A DNA stretch of 64,000 nucleotides from Limonium bicolor (GCA_023374045.1 CM041776.1:119803000-119866999); one strand, 5' to 3'; positions 1 to 12,965 are shown, numbered from the stretch's first letter. Translations and numbers: made by a program. Notes: generated by a model not told the origin, from the letters alone.

Positions 1-373
1 AACCTGGTCCCGTGTTAACCAACATGAACTTTGACCTTGACCCAACTTTGACTCAATTCCATTTTGACTCGGTCTAACTTTGACTTGGTCCGTTTTCCAA
101 CCCCAACCCACTCAATTCAAATCAAATTCGTTTCGAACCCAATTCACTTCAATTCCAATTCAATTGAAAACTTCATTCGATTCCAATTCAATTCAAAACT
201 TCATTCAATTCCAATTCAATTCAAAGCTTCATTCAATTCCAAATTCAATTCAAATCCAAATTCAATTCAATTCCAAACTCATTCAAATCCAAATTCACTT
301 CAATTCAAATCAATATTCATTCAACCTTGGTTCAACTTTGATTTCAATTTCATTCCATTTTCTCCCACACTTT

Positions 374-680
374 AAATGTCTCATAGACCCGAGCGTCTCA
401 CAGACTTTGTCATTCCAATGATTTGAACGTCTCACAGACCTGAGCGTCTCATAGACCCGAGCGTCTCACAGACCCAAGCGTCTCACAGACTTCGACATCT
501 CAAGGTTTCAAATGTCTCATAGACCCGAGCGTCTCACAGACTTTGTCATTCCAATGATTTGAACGTCTCACAGACCTGAGCGTCTCATAGACCCGAGCGT
601 CTCACAGACCCAAGCGTCTCACAGACTTCGACATCTCAAGGTTTCAAACGTCTCATAGACCCGAGCGTCTCACAGACTAA
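374..680 (+). repeat. 136-bp tandem repeat built from GTCTC/GAGCG words
   Basis: A 136-bp unit begins at 374 and 510, with a partial third at 646. Each unit is made of shorter words of about 17 bp such as CGTCTCACAGACC and CGAGCGTCTC. The same array is in the 3' LTR at 13515-13823. No coding function is apparent. Confidence 0.85.
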
Positions 681-734
681 CACTTAAACCAAAAACTTCT
701 CCAAACTCCTCAAAACTCCGAAAAACCCAAAAAC

Positions 735-805
735 CGTGAACTACGTAAGGTCTGATCTCAACAGGGAGTTGAGTATGTAGGCAGCCCATCTAGGGTGCGA
801 CCCCA
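735..805 (+). promoter_or_regulatory. Inverted CTACGT...ACGTAG motif in the LTR
   Basis: The sequence runs from AACTACGTAAGG to GTATGTAGGCAGCCC here, and to GTACGTAGGCAGCCC in the 3' LTR copy (13880-13945). The flanks can pair as a short hairpin. A diverged third copy lies in the interior at about 6600-6665. From memory, similar words are frequent in LTRs of Tat-lineage elements; a role in transcript end formation or dimerisation is speculation. Confidence 0.5.
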
Positions 806-1557
806 TTCCAAATCAAAAAACCCTTTTCCCATTGTGAGACGGTACTCATACCTCTCCTAGCATTCCAATCTCTTCTGACTCACTTTAAACCCTCAAACCT
901 TTAGACTTCGGGTCTTCTTCATCCACTTAATCAATAAGCTTTCCCTCGATTTTACTATTTACATTCGATCAACTCTCAACCTGTCAACCCTTTCATTTGG
1001 TGCTAGCTTGGCAGAAAAGCTCGCCTCATCCACTCTCTTTCTCTCTTCCCGTCCTAATCCTATCCTTGGCTTTTAAATGAATCTCTCTAAAAAGGTTTTG
1101 AAAGAAAGCGATCCCGACAATTGGAGACCGAGGTTTCCTCGGGCACCAATCCGAAGTCGTGGTCGTTGCCACTTCTAAGGGGTGTAACCCAGTGCGAACC
1201 CACATAGAATCTCTGACATGACCAGATAAGTCATATTCACAATTTCAGAGTCAATTAACGGTTCTTGAACCCTTCTCCTCCCTTCCTAGTTCATTAGGTC
1301 AAACTAGGTGGCGACTCTAGTCAACTCCGCCTTATAGAGGCATAAGTCCGCGTGGAGCCCATCGAGAGCGGGTGTAGTGCACACTTGCACTCCCCTTTAT
1401 GCTTTCTGGGAAAGACGGACGATTTAGTAGGTATTTGAGGGATGCCAAAATAACAGGTTTTCACCCTCCACAGAATGGCATTTTTAGGATCTAGGCTTTT
1501 CAGTCAGACCATATTTAGATAGACCCCCCTCATACCGAAAAATCACCCTCCACAGAA

Positions 1558-1575
1558 TGGCGACTCTGCTGGGGA
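1558..1575 (+). other. Primer-binding site (tRNA, probably Arg)
   Basis: TGGCGACTCTGCTGGGGA starts three bases after the LTR end (1554). It begins with TGG, the complement of the tRNA CCA tail, as a primer site should. Ogre-type elements are reported to use tRNA-Arg; that assignment is from memory. At the end of the 3' LTR this sequence is absent, as expected. Confidence 0.75.
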
Positions 1576-4500
1576 AAACTTGAGTAAGTTTTTCTCAAAC
1601 TCAAGGAAGACTGAACTCCATTCAAAATTGTCGGGACTTCCCCACTTCTTTCAAAACCTTCGAGATTCTTTTCAAAGCCTCTAGGATTATTCTACTCCAC
1701 ACTTAGAGTGTGTAGCTGATGAGGACAGATAGGATTTTTGATCCTCAACAAACATTGCAACAATTGGGTTAATCATTAGCTCACGATTAGAAAGAGACAC
1801 TTAGGATTGAATGAAGCTAACTTCCCTTCAGGTTAATAACAACCAATTGGAATTACCGCCTTCAAGACAAAACAGTTAGTAAATAGGGTTGCTTGTTCTT
1901 CTATGGTTTATTTACCGCATTCATATTATTGTTGCTTGTTGCGGGGTGAGACGGTCATTGACCTACACCATTACCGCTTTTACATTTACAAGTTGTGAGT
2001 GCATGGGTAGCTTAGGACATGCATTCCTCTGTGTCACCCCTATTTTCACGAGTCACGGCATCCCAATCGGTCCACGATTGATTTCCCATGAGTCGGGTCA
2101 CTCACTGAGTGGTTAAGCCCGCGAGGCGAGACGGTCACCGACCTACGCCCTGAAGACTCATGATCCAAAATTATCCTCCATATCCGAGTCCAAACCAGCA
2201 TATAGTGAACCATGAGCCTTCAGTGTCCAGCTGCCTAATCCGGTGTCTAGGACGGGTTTTATGGGTAGTCACCCCTTGTATGCCGCCTGTCTGACCACCC
2301 TTCTGCCTTACCCTGAAGATTGCATGGGCTCAGTTCTCCATTGTTCCTCTGCACCACGGGTGTCTCTAAAGCCCAATGTCACGCTACACGTCCATAGAGG
2401 ATCCCGTATTTACCGGATACCCATACATGGCACAACGTAGTCAGTGAATAATTTGGACTTTAGACACACCTGACCGTAGATGACGAGAGACCCGTTCCCA
2501 TGCAGTACTTCCCCAAGTTTCCCAAAAGTGAGTATGTTGTGATAATCCCCGGCCGTGGCTCATGTGACTGTATCACTTCGGGTATCCTGACCTTTCGAAC
2601 TTAAGCACTCCGGACTTTCTTGATGACGTGCCCCACAAGGCATAACAGAGATAAATCCCGAGAGATGAACAGTGAAGGAACGACGGTTCCCCCGGTGGTA
2701 TGGAAGCACTGATTGACCTGGAAGGTGATTATCCCAATCATTCGCACTCAGCTCCACATAAAACCAGCCACGATTTATATTTTCGTTCTTATGTCTGTGT
2801 GATCACGATTTAAACACTTGAAAAATCAGAAAACGAATCATGTCGAACGCTCTAATGAAATATCTTCAAAGCCGTTCATCTCGAATGATTTCAAAATTGT
2901 TATTTCCAAAGCAGTTTTCAAAATCATTTTCAATCAAATTCTTTCAGAAAATAAACTTTGTCCAACGGTTTGTAAAGACCAGATTTCAAAAATCTATTAC
3001 TTTCAAATGATTTTCGATCAGTATTTCTTACAAATGTTATTTCAAAAAACTATTTCCAAAAACGGATTTCAAAAACCTGCTTTTTACAAACGAATTTCAA
3101 ACAACTTTTTCATGAATATTATCTCAAACTTGTTTTTGAAAACAGTTTTCGAAGTTGATTTTCACAAACGTATTTCAAAATAAATGATTTAGTCCCCATG
3201 TTGTGACTCGCTATTTTTGAAGTTCAACCCACCTTCAAGAGCAGTGGTCATACTGTGGAGCGTACTAGTCATTTCGTGTTTTCACAAAAGTGGTGGATTT
3301 TCACAAAGATTTTGTGCTCGATCATTCATCTTTCCTTTCTAAAAAAAAACGCCCCTCATTTTCCTCGTCGGAGCAAGTGGAGCGCATGAAGATCAACAAC
3401 AGTCTGAACCAAAAATCAGAGCTGCACCAACCCGAGTCCAGTGACATGAAGACTAGAAACAACCATCCGAGTTCGAAGTTGCTGAGGGTCAGAAGAGCAC
3501 CAACCAATTTCTCTTGATCATAGTGTCACCTTGTTGACCGAACCCGAAGACGATCGAACGGCCAATCAGGAGCCCACACATGAATAAGCAGTCAGTCAGA
3601 AGCTCGAAGACGAAGCAGAAGAATTCGGGAGAAGTTTTTAAGCTCAAACTCCCCCATTTAATGACTTTTTAGAATTGATGTATAGGTTTTCCCCTAACAT
3701 TCTTTTCTCTCTTGTCAATTTCTGAATAGACTTTGTGTATAGGTTGTACATTCCTGTTGAATTTATTTAGATCAATGTGTATAGGGTTCCCCACTCCCTA
3801 TCTTATTTGCGAATGACCGAGCGTCAAAACTCATATTGAGAAAACCCACCACTTCGAAAACACGTGTTTTCAAAACTGTTTTTCTAAAAAAGTTGATTTC
3901 TTTTAGCACGCACAACTTGTTTCTTCCCATTTTCGGTCAGTTCACATTCATTAATCATGCATGAATCACACCCATCTCGCAAAATTGCATGATCACACAC
4001 ACACAAACATTCATCCCATTTTTCAAGCGCACTAGCATTTGCGTCTGTTAGATTCTTTTTTGGTGACTGTTTTTGCAGGTGATTAACCGTCTTTGCCCAC
4101 GAGCGACAACATGATCTTCGAAATGATAGCAAGAAATACCAGGGATTCAAACATTTTCCCATTCGGCATACCATGCACATAGAGACCAATAACAACAAAA
4201 AGCATATACCAGAAAAATCATACATCCAAAAAAAAATCATACTCCAAAAAATCCAAAAAATCATACACCCAAAAATCCAAAAAATCATGCCTTCAAAAAA
4301 AAATGCAGTCACTGTCATATCATGGGCCACCATGCGGGAGTGGTCACTCCCTAAAAGTCCAAAAACTCCAGAAGCCAATCATCAACCGAATGTCTTTCTG
4401 AAACAGCCTCTCTCACATCACACCTAACAACTTCTCTCACATAGATCATCTTCAGGGCCAATCGTGACAGGATGAGCTTCATGGACTATCAACGGGAACC

Positions 4501-6290
4501 GACTCAAGTGAGACTAGGTGTAATCTTACCATTCATGCATTGCATCCAAAAAAAAACATTCAACCAAAATCCAAAATTCAATACATTTTCATTGTCAATA
4601 TTTCATGCATCCTATACGTAGTTATTCCATATTACCACAACATATCGCATGGTAGATAATTGTATTTGCATACTCCCATATCGAAACAACATCTTCGGGA
4701 AAATCACGAGAGATTGATTGAACAGAGTGCATGAACCACTTAACTCTCGACCCGTCAATGAGTACAAGGGTCCAATCAAAATCAGCACCACAAACCAAGT
4801 GAGTAGTGTGCGAAGAGCGGTATTTTCCTTTGAATTTCAAATGAGTGTTTTGGACAATCCAATGAGTGATGAGGAAAGATAGAGCGAGTCCACAGAGGTA
4901 AAACCACGAGCGACTTGTGTTTTCCTTCAACACATGGAGAGGCACAATTCATAGCGAGATCAATGTCGATAAACAGGATACGAACTGTGATTCATGCAAA
5001 GATCCGAGAATAGTAAGAAAACAATTATCGACTAATGAGGATGACGAGGCACTTAGGAATAAAAATCCCCACAAAACCAAAAAGCTTTGACTGCCCTTTA
5101 CATAACCCCTTAGTGAGCCCCGCTGAGCCTTTCATGAAAAACTCTTTCTTCAGAAACTCCACAACATGCCAACCCACGTACATATACTTACCTGCCCTTG
5201 CAATAGAGGATCTCAAAGGAGCCGGAGCCATGGTCCCTCCCCACCATATTCCACAAAAACAATGAAATGTTCAAAGAAATCAGTGAGTCAATGCAACTCC
5301 AAGGCCAAACACCTAAAAGAAAGCTGAAAATGTTCAAGTAGATCGATAAGTCAATGCAACTTTGAAGCTGAAAGCCAAAATGCAAAGCAAAAAATGCTTG
5401 AGGAAGTTGATGAGCCAAATGCAATTTCAAAAAACACAAAAATGAGAAGAAAGTTCAAATCGTACGCCAGAAGAGGTAAGAAGGAGAAATCCAAACCAAA
5501 AGGACCAATGATGTCCCGAAGAAACCGATAAGGGGTTATCAAAGCCCGTCTAATCATTCCACCCATGGCGAAGGTGAAACATATTCTCTATTGCACAAAA
5601 GCTCCACAACTCCTAAATAAATCCTCCAGTCCCATGTGACACACATCACACCCCTCAGCCCCGTTATAACCCAATAAAAGACCTCTGACTCGTTAGTTGA
5701 TGAGCGTTAACTGAAAAGTATCGGATCTGAAACATGAATCATAAGCTTCATACTTGTTATCAACATGTCCCGTCATCCCAAAGGGACCATGAGTGGAAGA
5801 GTGTGACCTTACCCCACAAGGTCTTTCGAGTGCGAGTGACTCTTTGATCGAAGCACCAAATCATAAACAGCTAACCCCATTGCAATTGAGGAATTTGTGA
5901 GGATTGGAAAGTCCAGAACCTCAAAAAGGAATTCTAAGGAAAATACTGCTCCGAGCATCGAGAGTATCATCACATCATTATCACACACGACCATACTCAC
6001 GAGAGATTGACCCACATCCCTCCATGAGAGGAAAGTGATTCACGCCTTCGAGCTCAACAATCACTCGAGATCGAACCGAAGATGTCTTATATTCGTAAGC
6101 CTCATATTAATAGAGATAGGACCGTACCTTCTCTCGAAAAACTGCACATGCATTTTGCATCTCTTCTTGCATTTAGTATTTGCATGCATCATAACCACTT
6201 CATTTTCAACATCCGACTGGTAAGAACTCCACCTAGTCTCGCTGAAAGTCGACTTCAGTTGCAGTTGTTGAAGCATAACTTTTGATGTCA
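1576..6290 (+). other. Gene-free leader/interior of the Tat-like element
   Basis: About 4.7 kb without a coding frame of note. Visible content: a short direct repeat (GAGACGGTCA...GACCTAC near 1948 and 2128), a TTTCAAAA-rich stretch (2830-3180) and A-rich CCAAAAAATC runs (4195-4300). No reverse transcriptase, integrase or gag motif is seen on either strand. Confidence 0.7.
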
Positions 6291-7085
6291 ACCAGAGCCA
6301 TCCCGAGCCATCATCGAGCTATATCTTGCCTCTTCGGAGCCATCCCGGGCTATCACCGAGCTACATCGAACCATTCAAGAGCTATCCGGAGCCACACGAA
6401 GACCATCTCGAGCCATCCACTGCCATACTCAATCCCTATCGACACCGCTTCTAAATCCAATCTGGAGCCATGCGAGAGCCATCCTCAAAACTTTGAGACC
6501 ATCCCTAAAGCTACACAGTGGCCATCCCAATAGTATGAGAACAATATGAGAGCCACCTCAAACGGAGCCATTTCGTCACCAGGGCCTTGCCTACAAAGTT
6601 TCGAACTACGTATGGTCTGATCTCAATACAGAATTGAGTACGTAGGCAGCCCGCCAAGGGTGCGACCACCTCGAAGGCGACAATCCCCTTTCACTCCCGC
6701 TATCATCAAACAGAGCATCCCGAATCATGACGGAGCCATCCCGGAGCCATGATCAGAACTACACCGAAGACATCCAACCATGTTTGGTTATTCAGAATGA
6801 TAACAAGTCCACCCACAGCAAATCCATCAGATGGAGCCAACCGATCAGTCACCTCGAACTTCAACAACCGCATCAAGACCATCGACCATTCTCAAGTTCA
6901 CTGCCATATCAAAACCCACCAACCACCCCGGACCGTTGGCCACACCAGAGCCATCAGTGCATACCAGAGCCATCGGCGTAACCCGGAGCGACCACTGCAT
7001 ACCGGAGCCATCAACACACACCGGAGCCATCATTGCATACCGGAGAAATCAGTGCAAACAGGAGCAACCAATGCATGCTAGAGCC
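6290..7085 (+). repeat. Degenerate GAGCCATC short tandem repeats
   Basis: The word GAGCCAT with spacing of roughly 15-30 bp recurs many times, becoming regular (ACCGGAGCCATC...) at about 6950-7080. It interrupts at 6600-6665 for the ACGTAG motif. The units are too diverged to define one consensus by eye. It lies upstream of the much cleaner 46-bp array, so the interior's 3' part is almost wholly repetitive. Confidence 0.65.
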
Positions 7086-7260
7086 ACCAATACATGCCAA
7101 AGTCATCTCAAAGTTTTGAAGCAACTGTGGAACCATCAGCTCACACGAAAATCTACATCCACAAATAGGGAGTTTGATTCAATTAATACATCGGTTAATC
7201 ACCTCACATCACATATCATCTGCATATACCCACAAAATTTGCTCACTATCTGCATCTTCA

Positions 7261-8418
7261 CACCCGCTAGACAGCTATTGCGCTACTAGTGCGGTCGAAT
7301 TTTTCATTTTACACCTGCTAGACAGCTATTGCGCTACTAGTACGGTCGCCTTTCATTTTACACCGCTAGACAGCTATTGCGCTACTAGTGCGGTCGAATT
7401 TCATTTTACACCTGCTAGACAGCTATTGCGCTACTAGTACGGTCGCCTTTCGTTTTACACCTGCTAGACAGCTATTGCGCTACTAGTACGGTCGCCTTTC
7501 ATTTTACACCTGCTAGACAGCTATTGCGCTACTAGTACGGTCGAATTTCATTTTACACCTGCTAGACAGCTATTGCGCTACTAGTACGGTCGCCTTTCAT
7601 TTTACACCTGCTAGACAGCTATTGCGCTACTAGTACGGTCGCCTTTCATTTTACATTTTACACCTGCTAGACAGCTATTGCGCTACTAGTACGGTCGCCT
7701 TTCGTTTTACACCTGCTAGACAGCTATTGCGCTACTAGTACGGTCGCCTTTCGTTTTACACCTGCTAGACAGCTATTGCGCTACTAGTACGGTCGCCTTT
7801 CGTTTTACACCTGCTAGACAGCTATTGCGCTACTAGTACGGTCTTTCATTTTACACCTGCTAGACAGCTATTGCGCTACTAGTACGGTCGCCTTTCGTTT
7901 TACACCTGCTAGACAGCTATTGCGCTACTAGTACGGTCGCCTTTCATTTTACACCTGCTAGACAGCTATTGCGCTACTAGTACGGTCGCTTTCGTTTTAC
8001 ACCTGCTAGACAGCTATTGCGCTACTAGTACGGTCGCCTTTCATTTTACACCCGCTAGACAGCTATTGCGCTACTAGTGCGGTCGAATTTTCGTTACACC
8101 TGCTAGACAGCTATTGCGCTACTAGTACGGTCGCCTTTCATTTTACACCCTAGACAGCTATTGCGCTACTAGCGGTCGAATTTTTTGTTTTACACCTGCT
8201 AGGCAGCTATTGCGCTACTAGTACGGTCGCCTTTCGTTTTACACCTACTAGACAGCCATTGCTACTAGTACGGTCGCCTTTCATTTTACACCCGCTAGAC
8301 AGCTATTACGCTACTAGTGTGGTCCCGTCGTTTTTCCTCCACTAGGCAGCTATTACGCTACTAGTGCAAGATCGTTTCACACCCACCTGCTAGGTAGCTA
8401 TTACGCTACTAGTACGGT
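7261..8418 (+). repeat. Tandem array, about 24 units of about 46-48 bp
   Basis: I count 24 units sharing the core AGACAGCTATTGCGCTACTA, followed by GTACGGTCG and a T-rich spacer (CCTTTCATTTTACACCTG). Central units are almost identical, while those at both edges are diverged, as expected from unequal exchange or slippage. The array lies in the 3' untranslated part of the element, a position known in Tat/Ogre elements to hold variable tandem repeats that can seed satellite DNA. Chance frames through it encode a repeated peptide, which I do not regard as a protein. Confidence 0.93.
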
Positions 8419-8434
8419 ACACATTGAAAAGTAT

Positions 8435-8700
8435 TATAGGCTCATCATAAGTCCTATAGCTAGATGTCAAGAGGTCTAGTTGAGGCTCGTCGTAAGTCCT
8501 CGTACTTTCAATGGCATTCTAGGCCCGTCATAAGCCCTAGGACTGGATATCAAGAGGTCCAGTTGAGGCACTCCTAAACCCTCGTGCACCCTAAACCAAT
8601 CTAATTGTTAGCATTCTAGGCACATAATAAGTCCTAGAACTGGATATCAAGAGGTCCAGTTAAGGCTCGTAATAAGTCCTCGTGCATTCAACTATCATAT
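8435..8700 (+). repeat. Three diverged repeats of about 100 bp before the 3' LTR
   Basis: Three related blocks contain CATAAGTCCTA, GATATCAAGAGGTCCAGTT (GATGTCAAGAGGTCTAGTT in the first) and GTCCTCGTGC-like words. They sit between the 46-bp array and the polypurine tract. No coding potential. Confidence 0.7.
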
Positions 8701-8764
8701 CATTTCCCGTCGCATTCATACATTATCTTCCTCACGGTCGCATCCAACGCACCACAAAGTTGTA

Positions 8765-8862
8765 GTGAGAATTTTTGGCGCCCTCTCAACCTTGATCCAA
8801 TTCTGCAAGTGCTTGCAAAATTGAATCAAGGGGAGCCATCTGTAGACACCAAAAATTCTCAC
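8765..8862 (+). promoter_or_regulatory. Polypurine tract inside a hairpin spanning the interior/3' LTR junction
   Basis: GTGAGAATTTTTGG (8765-8778) is the exact reverse complement of CCAAAAATTCTCAC (8849-8862) in the LTR start. Inside this stem, CCTTGAT-CAATT pairs with AATTGAATCAAGG, and TGCAAG pairs with CTTGCA at the tip. The purine tract AAGGGGAG (about 8828-8835) lies on the 3' arm, six bases before the LTR start at 8841. The pairing is directly visible; an effect on plus-strand priming or transcript ending is inference. Confidence 0.7.
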
Positions 8863-9465
8863 CCCATAAAACAAAATTCAGACAAATGAATAAAATAAGG
8901 GGGTCATCGCCTTTCTTTTCAAAACTGATTCATGTACATACCAAAATGAAACTATCATTTTATGACAATTTTCTTAAATCAACTTTTAAAGCATCCGTCT
9001 CCAAACCCGTCCTTTTCATTATTTACTTGTTTTACCATTTTATTTCTGATTTATTTCATGCTATTCGGTTCTATTTTATTCGCTCATTTATTTGCCTATT
9101 CGTTTTTTTTTATTTTGGGTTCATGTTATTTTGTTACTTGTTTATTTTATCTCATTTACCGCTACTCGTACATATCTAATTAATTTAATTTTCATTTTTT
9201 TTGCATCCACTTGCATTGTTATCATCGTTATACTAGTAATATTTCATTATCTTATGTACATATTATTATAATTACTACTTTTATTTGTATTTTTATATTC
9301 TTCTAGCTGCATTTTATTATTTCACGTCTCTTCAAAATAAAACGATTCATTTTATTGATGAAATTTTATAGTCTTTTGCTTTGCGTTTTCATTAGCATTT
9401 TGAACGCTTTATTTGATTCGAGTTACAACCCCTGTATTATTTTTCACATTGTAGCATCAAGTTCT

Positions 9466-9540
9466 GTTGTTAGCTTAATTGGTTAATATGAGTGTTTGAG
9501 GGGTCGGTGTTGAGTTTGAAACCCAGTGCAGTGACTTACA
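9466..9540 (+). ncRNA. tRNA-related / SINE-like patch with A and B boxes
   Basis: TAGCTTAATTGG resembles a pol III A box. GAGTTTGAAACCC, about 45 bp later, resembles a B box, and a T-run follows (about 9545-9552). This is the head structure of a tRNA-derived SINE or a decayed tRNA. No clear target duplication or full tRNA fold was found, so the call is weak. Confidence 0.35.
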
Positions 9541-9719
9541 ATGCATTTTTTTCCTCCTTATTTTCATGTACCACTGGATGACCCGATTGCAAGAAAGCCC
9601 ACTTCATTTTCCCCGCCTTGTCCACACCAAACACCACTGAATCGGGTTATAAACCCTACTGTTCTACTCCTATAAGACATAAAAACAAAACAGCCGTCAA
9701 TCCGAAGATATTTTTTGGA

Positions 9720-10640
9720 AGCTAAGACGGCCTTTGTTTCTTTCTCGTTTTCCCACACATGCTCTACGCCATTTTCATGGCCTTCAAAACTGTCGAACGA
9801 TCGGCATACTTACCGACACTTCCTTCATTCTCTTAGAAAAGTGCCGAACGAGCTCGATCCTCATTCTCTTCTTCACGGAAATGTGCAACCAAACTGGTGG
9901 ACAAGCAACATCAACTCCACCTTCCTCGTTCTCTCCACATCAGTAATTTTGCAACCCAGATGACGAACAACAACATACATGTCCCGCCTCTCATTTTCTC
10001 CATCTGTGAACGAAGAACATACATGTTCAATGCTCTCTGCATTCCTCTTCACGCTGGCCTACAAGGAACATACATGTTCCATTTATTTCTTCATTCTCTC
10101 CATCTGACGAAGCAAAGCATTCACGCTCTGCATCTCAGTTTTCTCTCAACCGACAAAAAACAAGGAACCAGCACCTCCTTCCTTTTTTTTCATTTCTTCC
10201 TCTCACGGTAATTTTGCTTTTTCCACTGTCAAACAGAGAACATACATGCTCTCGCCATCTTTGTTCTCTCCCCAGCCATCGAACAAGAACATACATGCCC
10301 TGTGCTACGTTCTTTTCACCTTCTGCACTTTTGAAACCAAGCTAGCGATGAGGAACATCTGCTCTTCACCTCTCTATTTTTTTACGCCTAATTTGCTACC
10401 AAAACTGTCGAGCACGAGGCATACATGCTCTGCCTTATTCTTCATTCTCATACTCACGGTAATATGCAACCCCAAACCGGTGAATAGAGAAACACCCAAC
10501 CTCTGTGCCTTATTCTTTCTCTCCCTTATCGGTACTTTTTGAAAATCAAACTATCGACAAGAGTATACAGTTTTGTGCCTCCATCGTTCTCTTCCTCACG
10601 ACTGGCGAACGAATATACGAGCCCTGCTCCTCAATCTCTT
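9720..10640 (+). repeat. Degenerate repeats of about 100 bp with GAACATACATG words
   Basis: Several blocks share GAACATACATG(T/C)TC, CTCACGGTAATTTTGC and TTCTCTTC words in the same order. They are strongly diverged, which suggests an old tandem expansion inside the LTR. The short frames that cross it are chance frames in CT-rich DNA. Confidence 0.55.
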
Positions 10641-12744
10641 TCACTGCCGTAACGATCTGCACCTCAACGCACCAATTTTAGCATGACTTTGCATCTAGTG
10701 TGCCAGATTGGGGAGCAGGAGTACATCTCTGCATTCTGTTCGATCACTGGAACGGAACAGCAGCATCCATCCGTAACCGGTACTATATCCTTCCGACTCC
10801 ATTTTTTTTTCCCTTTCTTGTCCTTTGATTATACTCGTCATCTGATGTGGTTGTTCGTTTTGCTCGCCTGGTCCTAGTTCATTCTTTCGCAGGGGAGAGT
10901 CACCACCATTTCAGTATTTCACTCTAACCCAAATAACTCGCAACATCTCTGGTGTTGTGTGTTATTTGAATGAAGAATCTGTGTACGTTTGCATTGATCG
11001 GCCACACCTCTGTTTGCGCATCTATACCTGTTAATGATGGAATCCATGAGAGCATGTTTTATTTTTATTTATCTCTTTGTTTAACTTGCTGATTCATATT
11101 AACTGTTAATTGATATCTTATTTCCATGTTTTTTTTTTTTTTTTTTTTGTATGTTTAGCTAGCGGTAATTCAGACACTGAATGTTATAAAGTTTTCAAAA
11201 AAAAAATGAAAAGAGGATAACATCTGTCCGATTGACTCTTAATTGAAAATGAATAAGAAGATGGGGTGATTAGCGGACTTTGATGCTTAGAAACCACTAT
11301 ATTTCAAATTTTTTGATCACCAATCAATAAAACTGCCTCGGAAGAGAAAGGATTAAAAAATGATTAGCATTGATTTAAGTCATAATGCCGTAGGCATTTT
11401 TGAATAATTAAAGTTTATTTTCAGATATCATATTTTGAAGAAGCTTAAAGACTTTTGTTAGACTTTAATAAGTAGATGATCATAAGTTGTTCGCTTCGTA
11501 CCATTGACACGGAAAACTTGCTTTCTCGCACTTGCTTCTGTAACATATTCTGATCTCTTCTGACCTTCCTGCTGTTATGACGTAGGGGTCAATAATAATC
11601 CATTAGCTACTTCCCCTTTGTTGATCTGCATTGTTAGACCGAACATGCCCATTGTTGTTATCGTTTGAATATTCACCTCTTTTACTACTAGTTACGGTTC
11701 GAAGCATATTTCATTCCATCACATGCTTAATGTCTATGTGTGTCAACCACCGCTCACTACCCTTACCTTATCATTGATCGAGGTACATGTATTCGATGGA
11801 CGTGGGCTGCGTTTGCTTGATTTGGACCCGCACTTGCCTGATTCGAGCCGTACGTCTTGCTTGGCTTGAACTTGACCATGGGCTTAGCAGATTGTGGATT
11901 TTCGGTTTGATGCCGCTCATTGTTGCTGAGATGGAATTGGGATTTCTTTTTTTTATTATTTGGTTGAGATAAACCGGGGGCAGGCCACCCCGTAGGTTGG
12001 TTTTCTATCTCCCAAATCTCTATTGGTCATGATCAACAATATGTTGTTTTTTTTTCAGCATAGTTGTTTGCCCCTTTGCACATAATTCACTATGGAAATT
12101 AAATTCCACATAGTTTTGATTCTTTCATTTGAGGTCAACTTGTTTAGCCTTAATAACCTGTTTGATTTTAATTTCTTGTAATCAACAACTTTGAACAACA
12201 ATTGAATTTGCTAGTTGTTTTCTTTCTACAACAATATTTGTTGATTTGCCATGTTCATTATCAATCTTCATGCTTATTCCGCTATTACTGTATACATCAC
12301 TGACTAACTGTGAAACATATCTGTTATTTCAGTCTGCTTATTATTTGATCTGATTAATCACCATGTCTTCAATGATTTCGATATGATTCTCTATGTTATA
12401 TGTGTATATATTGTATATCCAGCCTCATTGCAAATTTTGTTTCATTCCATTGTACAAAACTTTTTATCTAAGCCTTAGTATGGTCCTTAGGTCCAAGCCA
12501 CTAGGATAGAGGGGTCCCCTGGACTGATATAGTCATTGACCAATCTCGTGGTGGTGACACCCAAACCCTAAAACACACACCTAAAATATGTATATATAGT
12601 ATATAGATTTATTCTCATTCCGGCTTTAGGCCACTGGATCTTCTTGATTTGAATCTCTCACTCACTAACATTTCACCTTCTTATCCACCCACGAATTCAA
12701 AATTGTCTCTCATTTTCCATAATCATATTGTAAATATAAATCTC

Positions 12745-12965
12745 AAGCCCACAATCAAAGTAGAAGCCCACACACAAAGTCCAAGCCCACACTGAAGCCC
12801 AAGCTCACACCCGAGACATAAAGCCCAATCGGCCCAAAAGCCTAATAGACCCAAATCACAACCAGACCCATTCTTAAACCAAATCCAAAGGCCCATTTCA
12901 GGCTCATTCCTAGGTTCAATTTCCACAAGGCCTAGCCCATCCCAAAAGCCTAGACAAAGCCCATC
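12745..12965 (+). repeat. AGCCCA (TGGGCT) word cluster
   Basis: AAGCCCA or GGCCCA words occur more than a dozen times in about 220 bp. In plant promoters TGGGCC/T words can bind TCP factors (site II). Here they may equally be low-complexity expansion. Confidence 0.45.

Larger units (their letters stand above)
1..1554 (+). repeat. 5' LTR, last 1.55 kb
   Basis: This is the terminal part of the 5' LTR, matching 13139-14699 end to end. It holds, in order, a TTGAC-rich start, an ATTCAA-type low-complexity stretch (about 110-340), a 136-bp tandem repeat (374-680), an inverted ACGTAG motif near 740-800 and a unique tail ending CCACA at 1554. Most differences from the 3' copy are single-base gains or losses; substitutions are fewer. 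Confidence 0.9.

Noticed and set aside
64..421. Overlapping N/S/F-rich frames that look like proteins
   Set aside because: They follow ATTCAATTC low-complexity DNA, occur in two frames at once and start at TTG. They are chance frames in the LTR.
7174..7437. Repeated-peptide frame
   Set aside because: It is a by-product of the 46-bp array, whose period does not keep one frame throughout.
7261..8418. CRISPR-like appearance of regularly spaced repeats
   Set aside because: The spacers are nearly identical between units, the genome is a plant's, and there are no cas genes. It is a tandem array in a retrotransposon.
9720..10540. Series of CT-rich open frames
   Set aside because: They coincide with degenerate tandem repeats in an LTR, overlap in several frames and show no domain.
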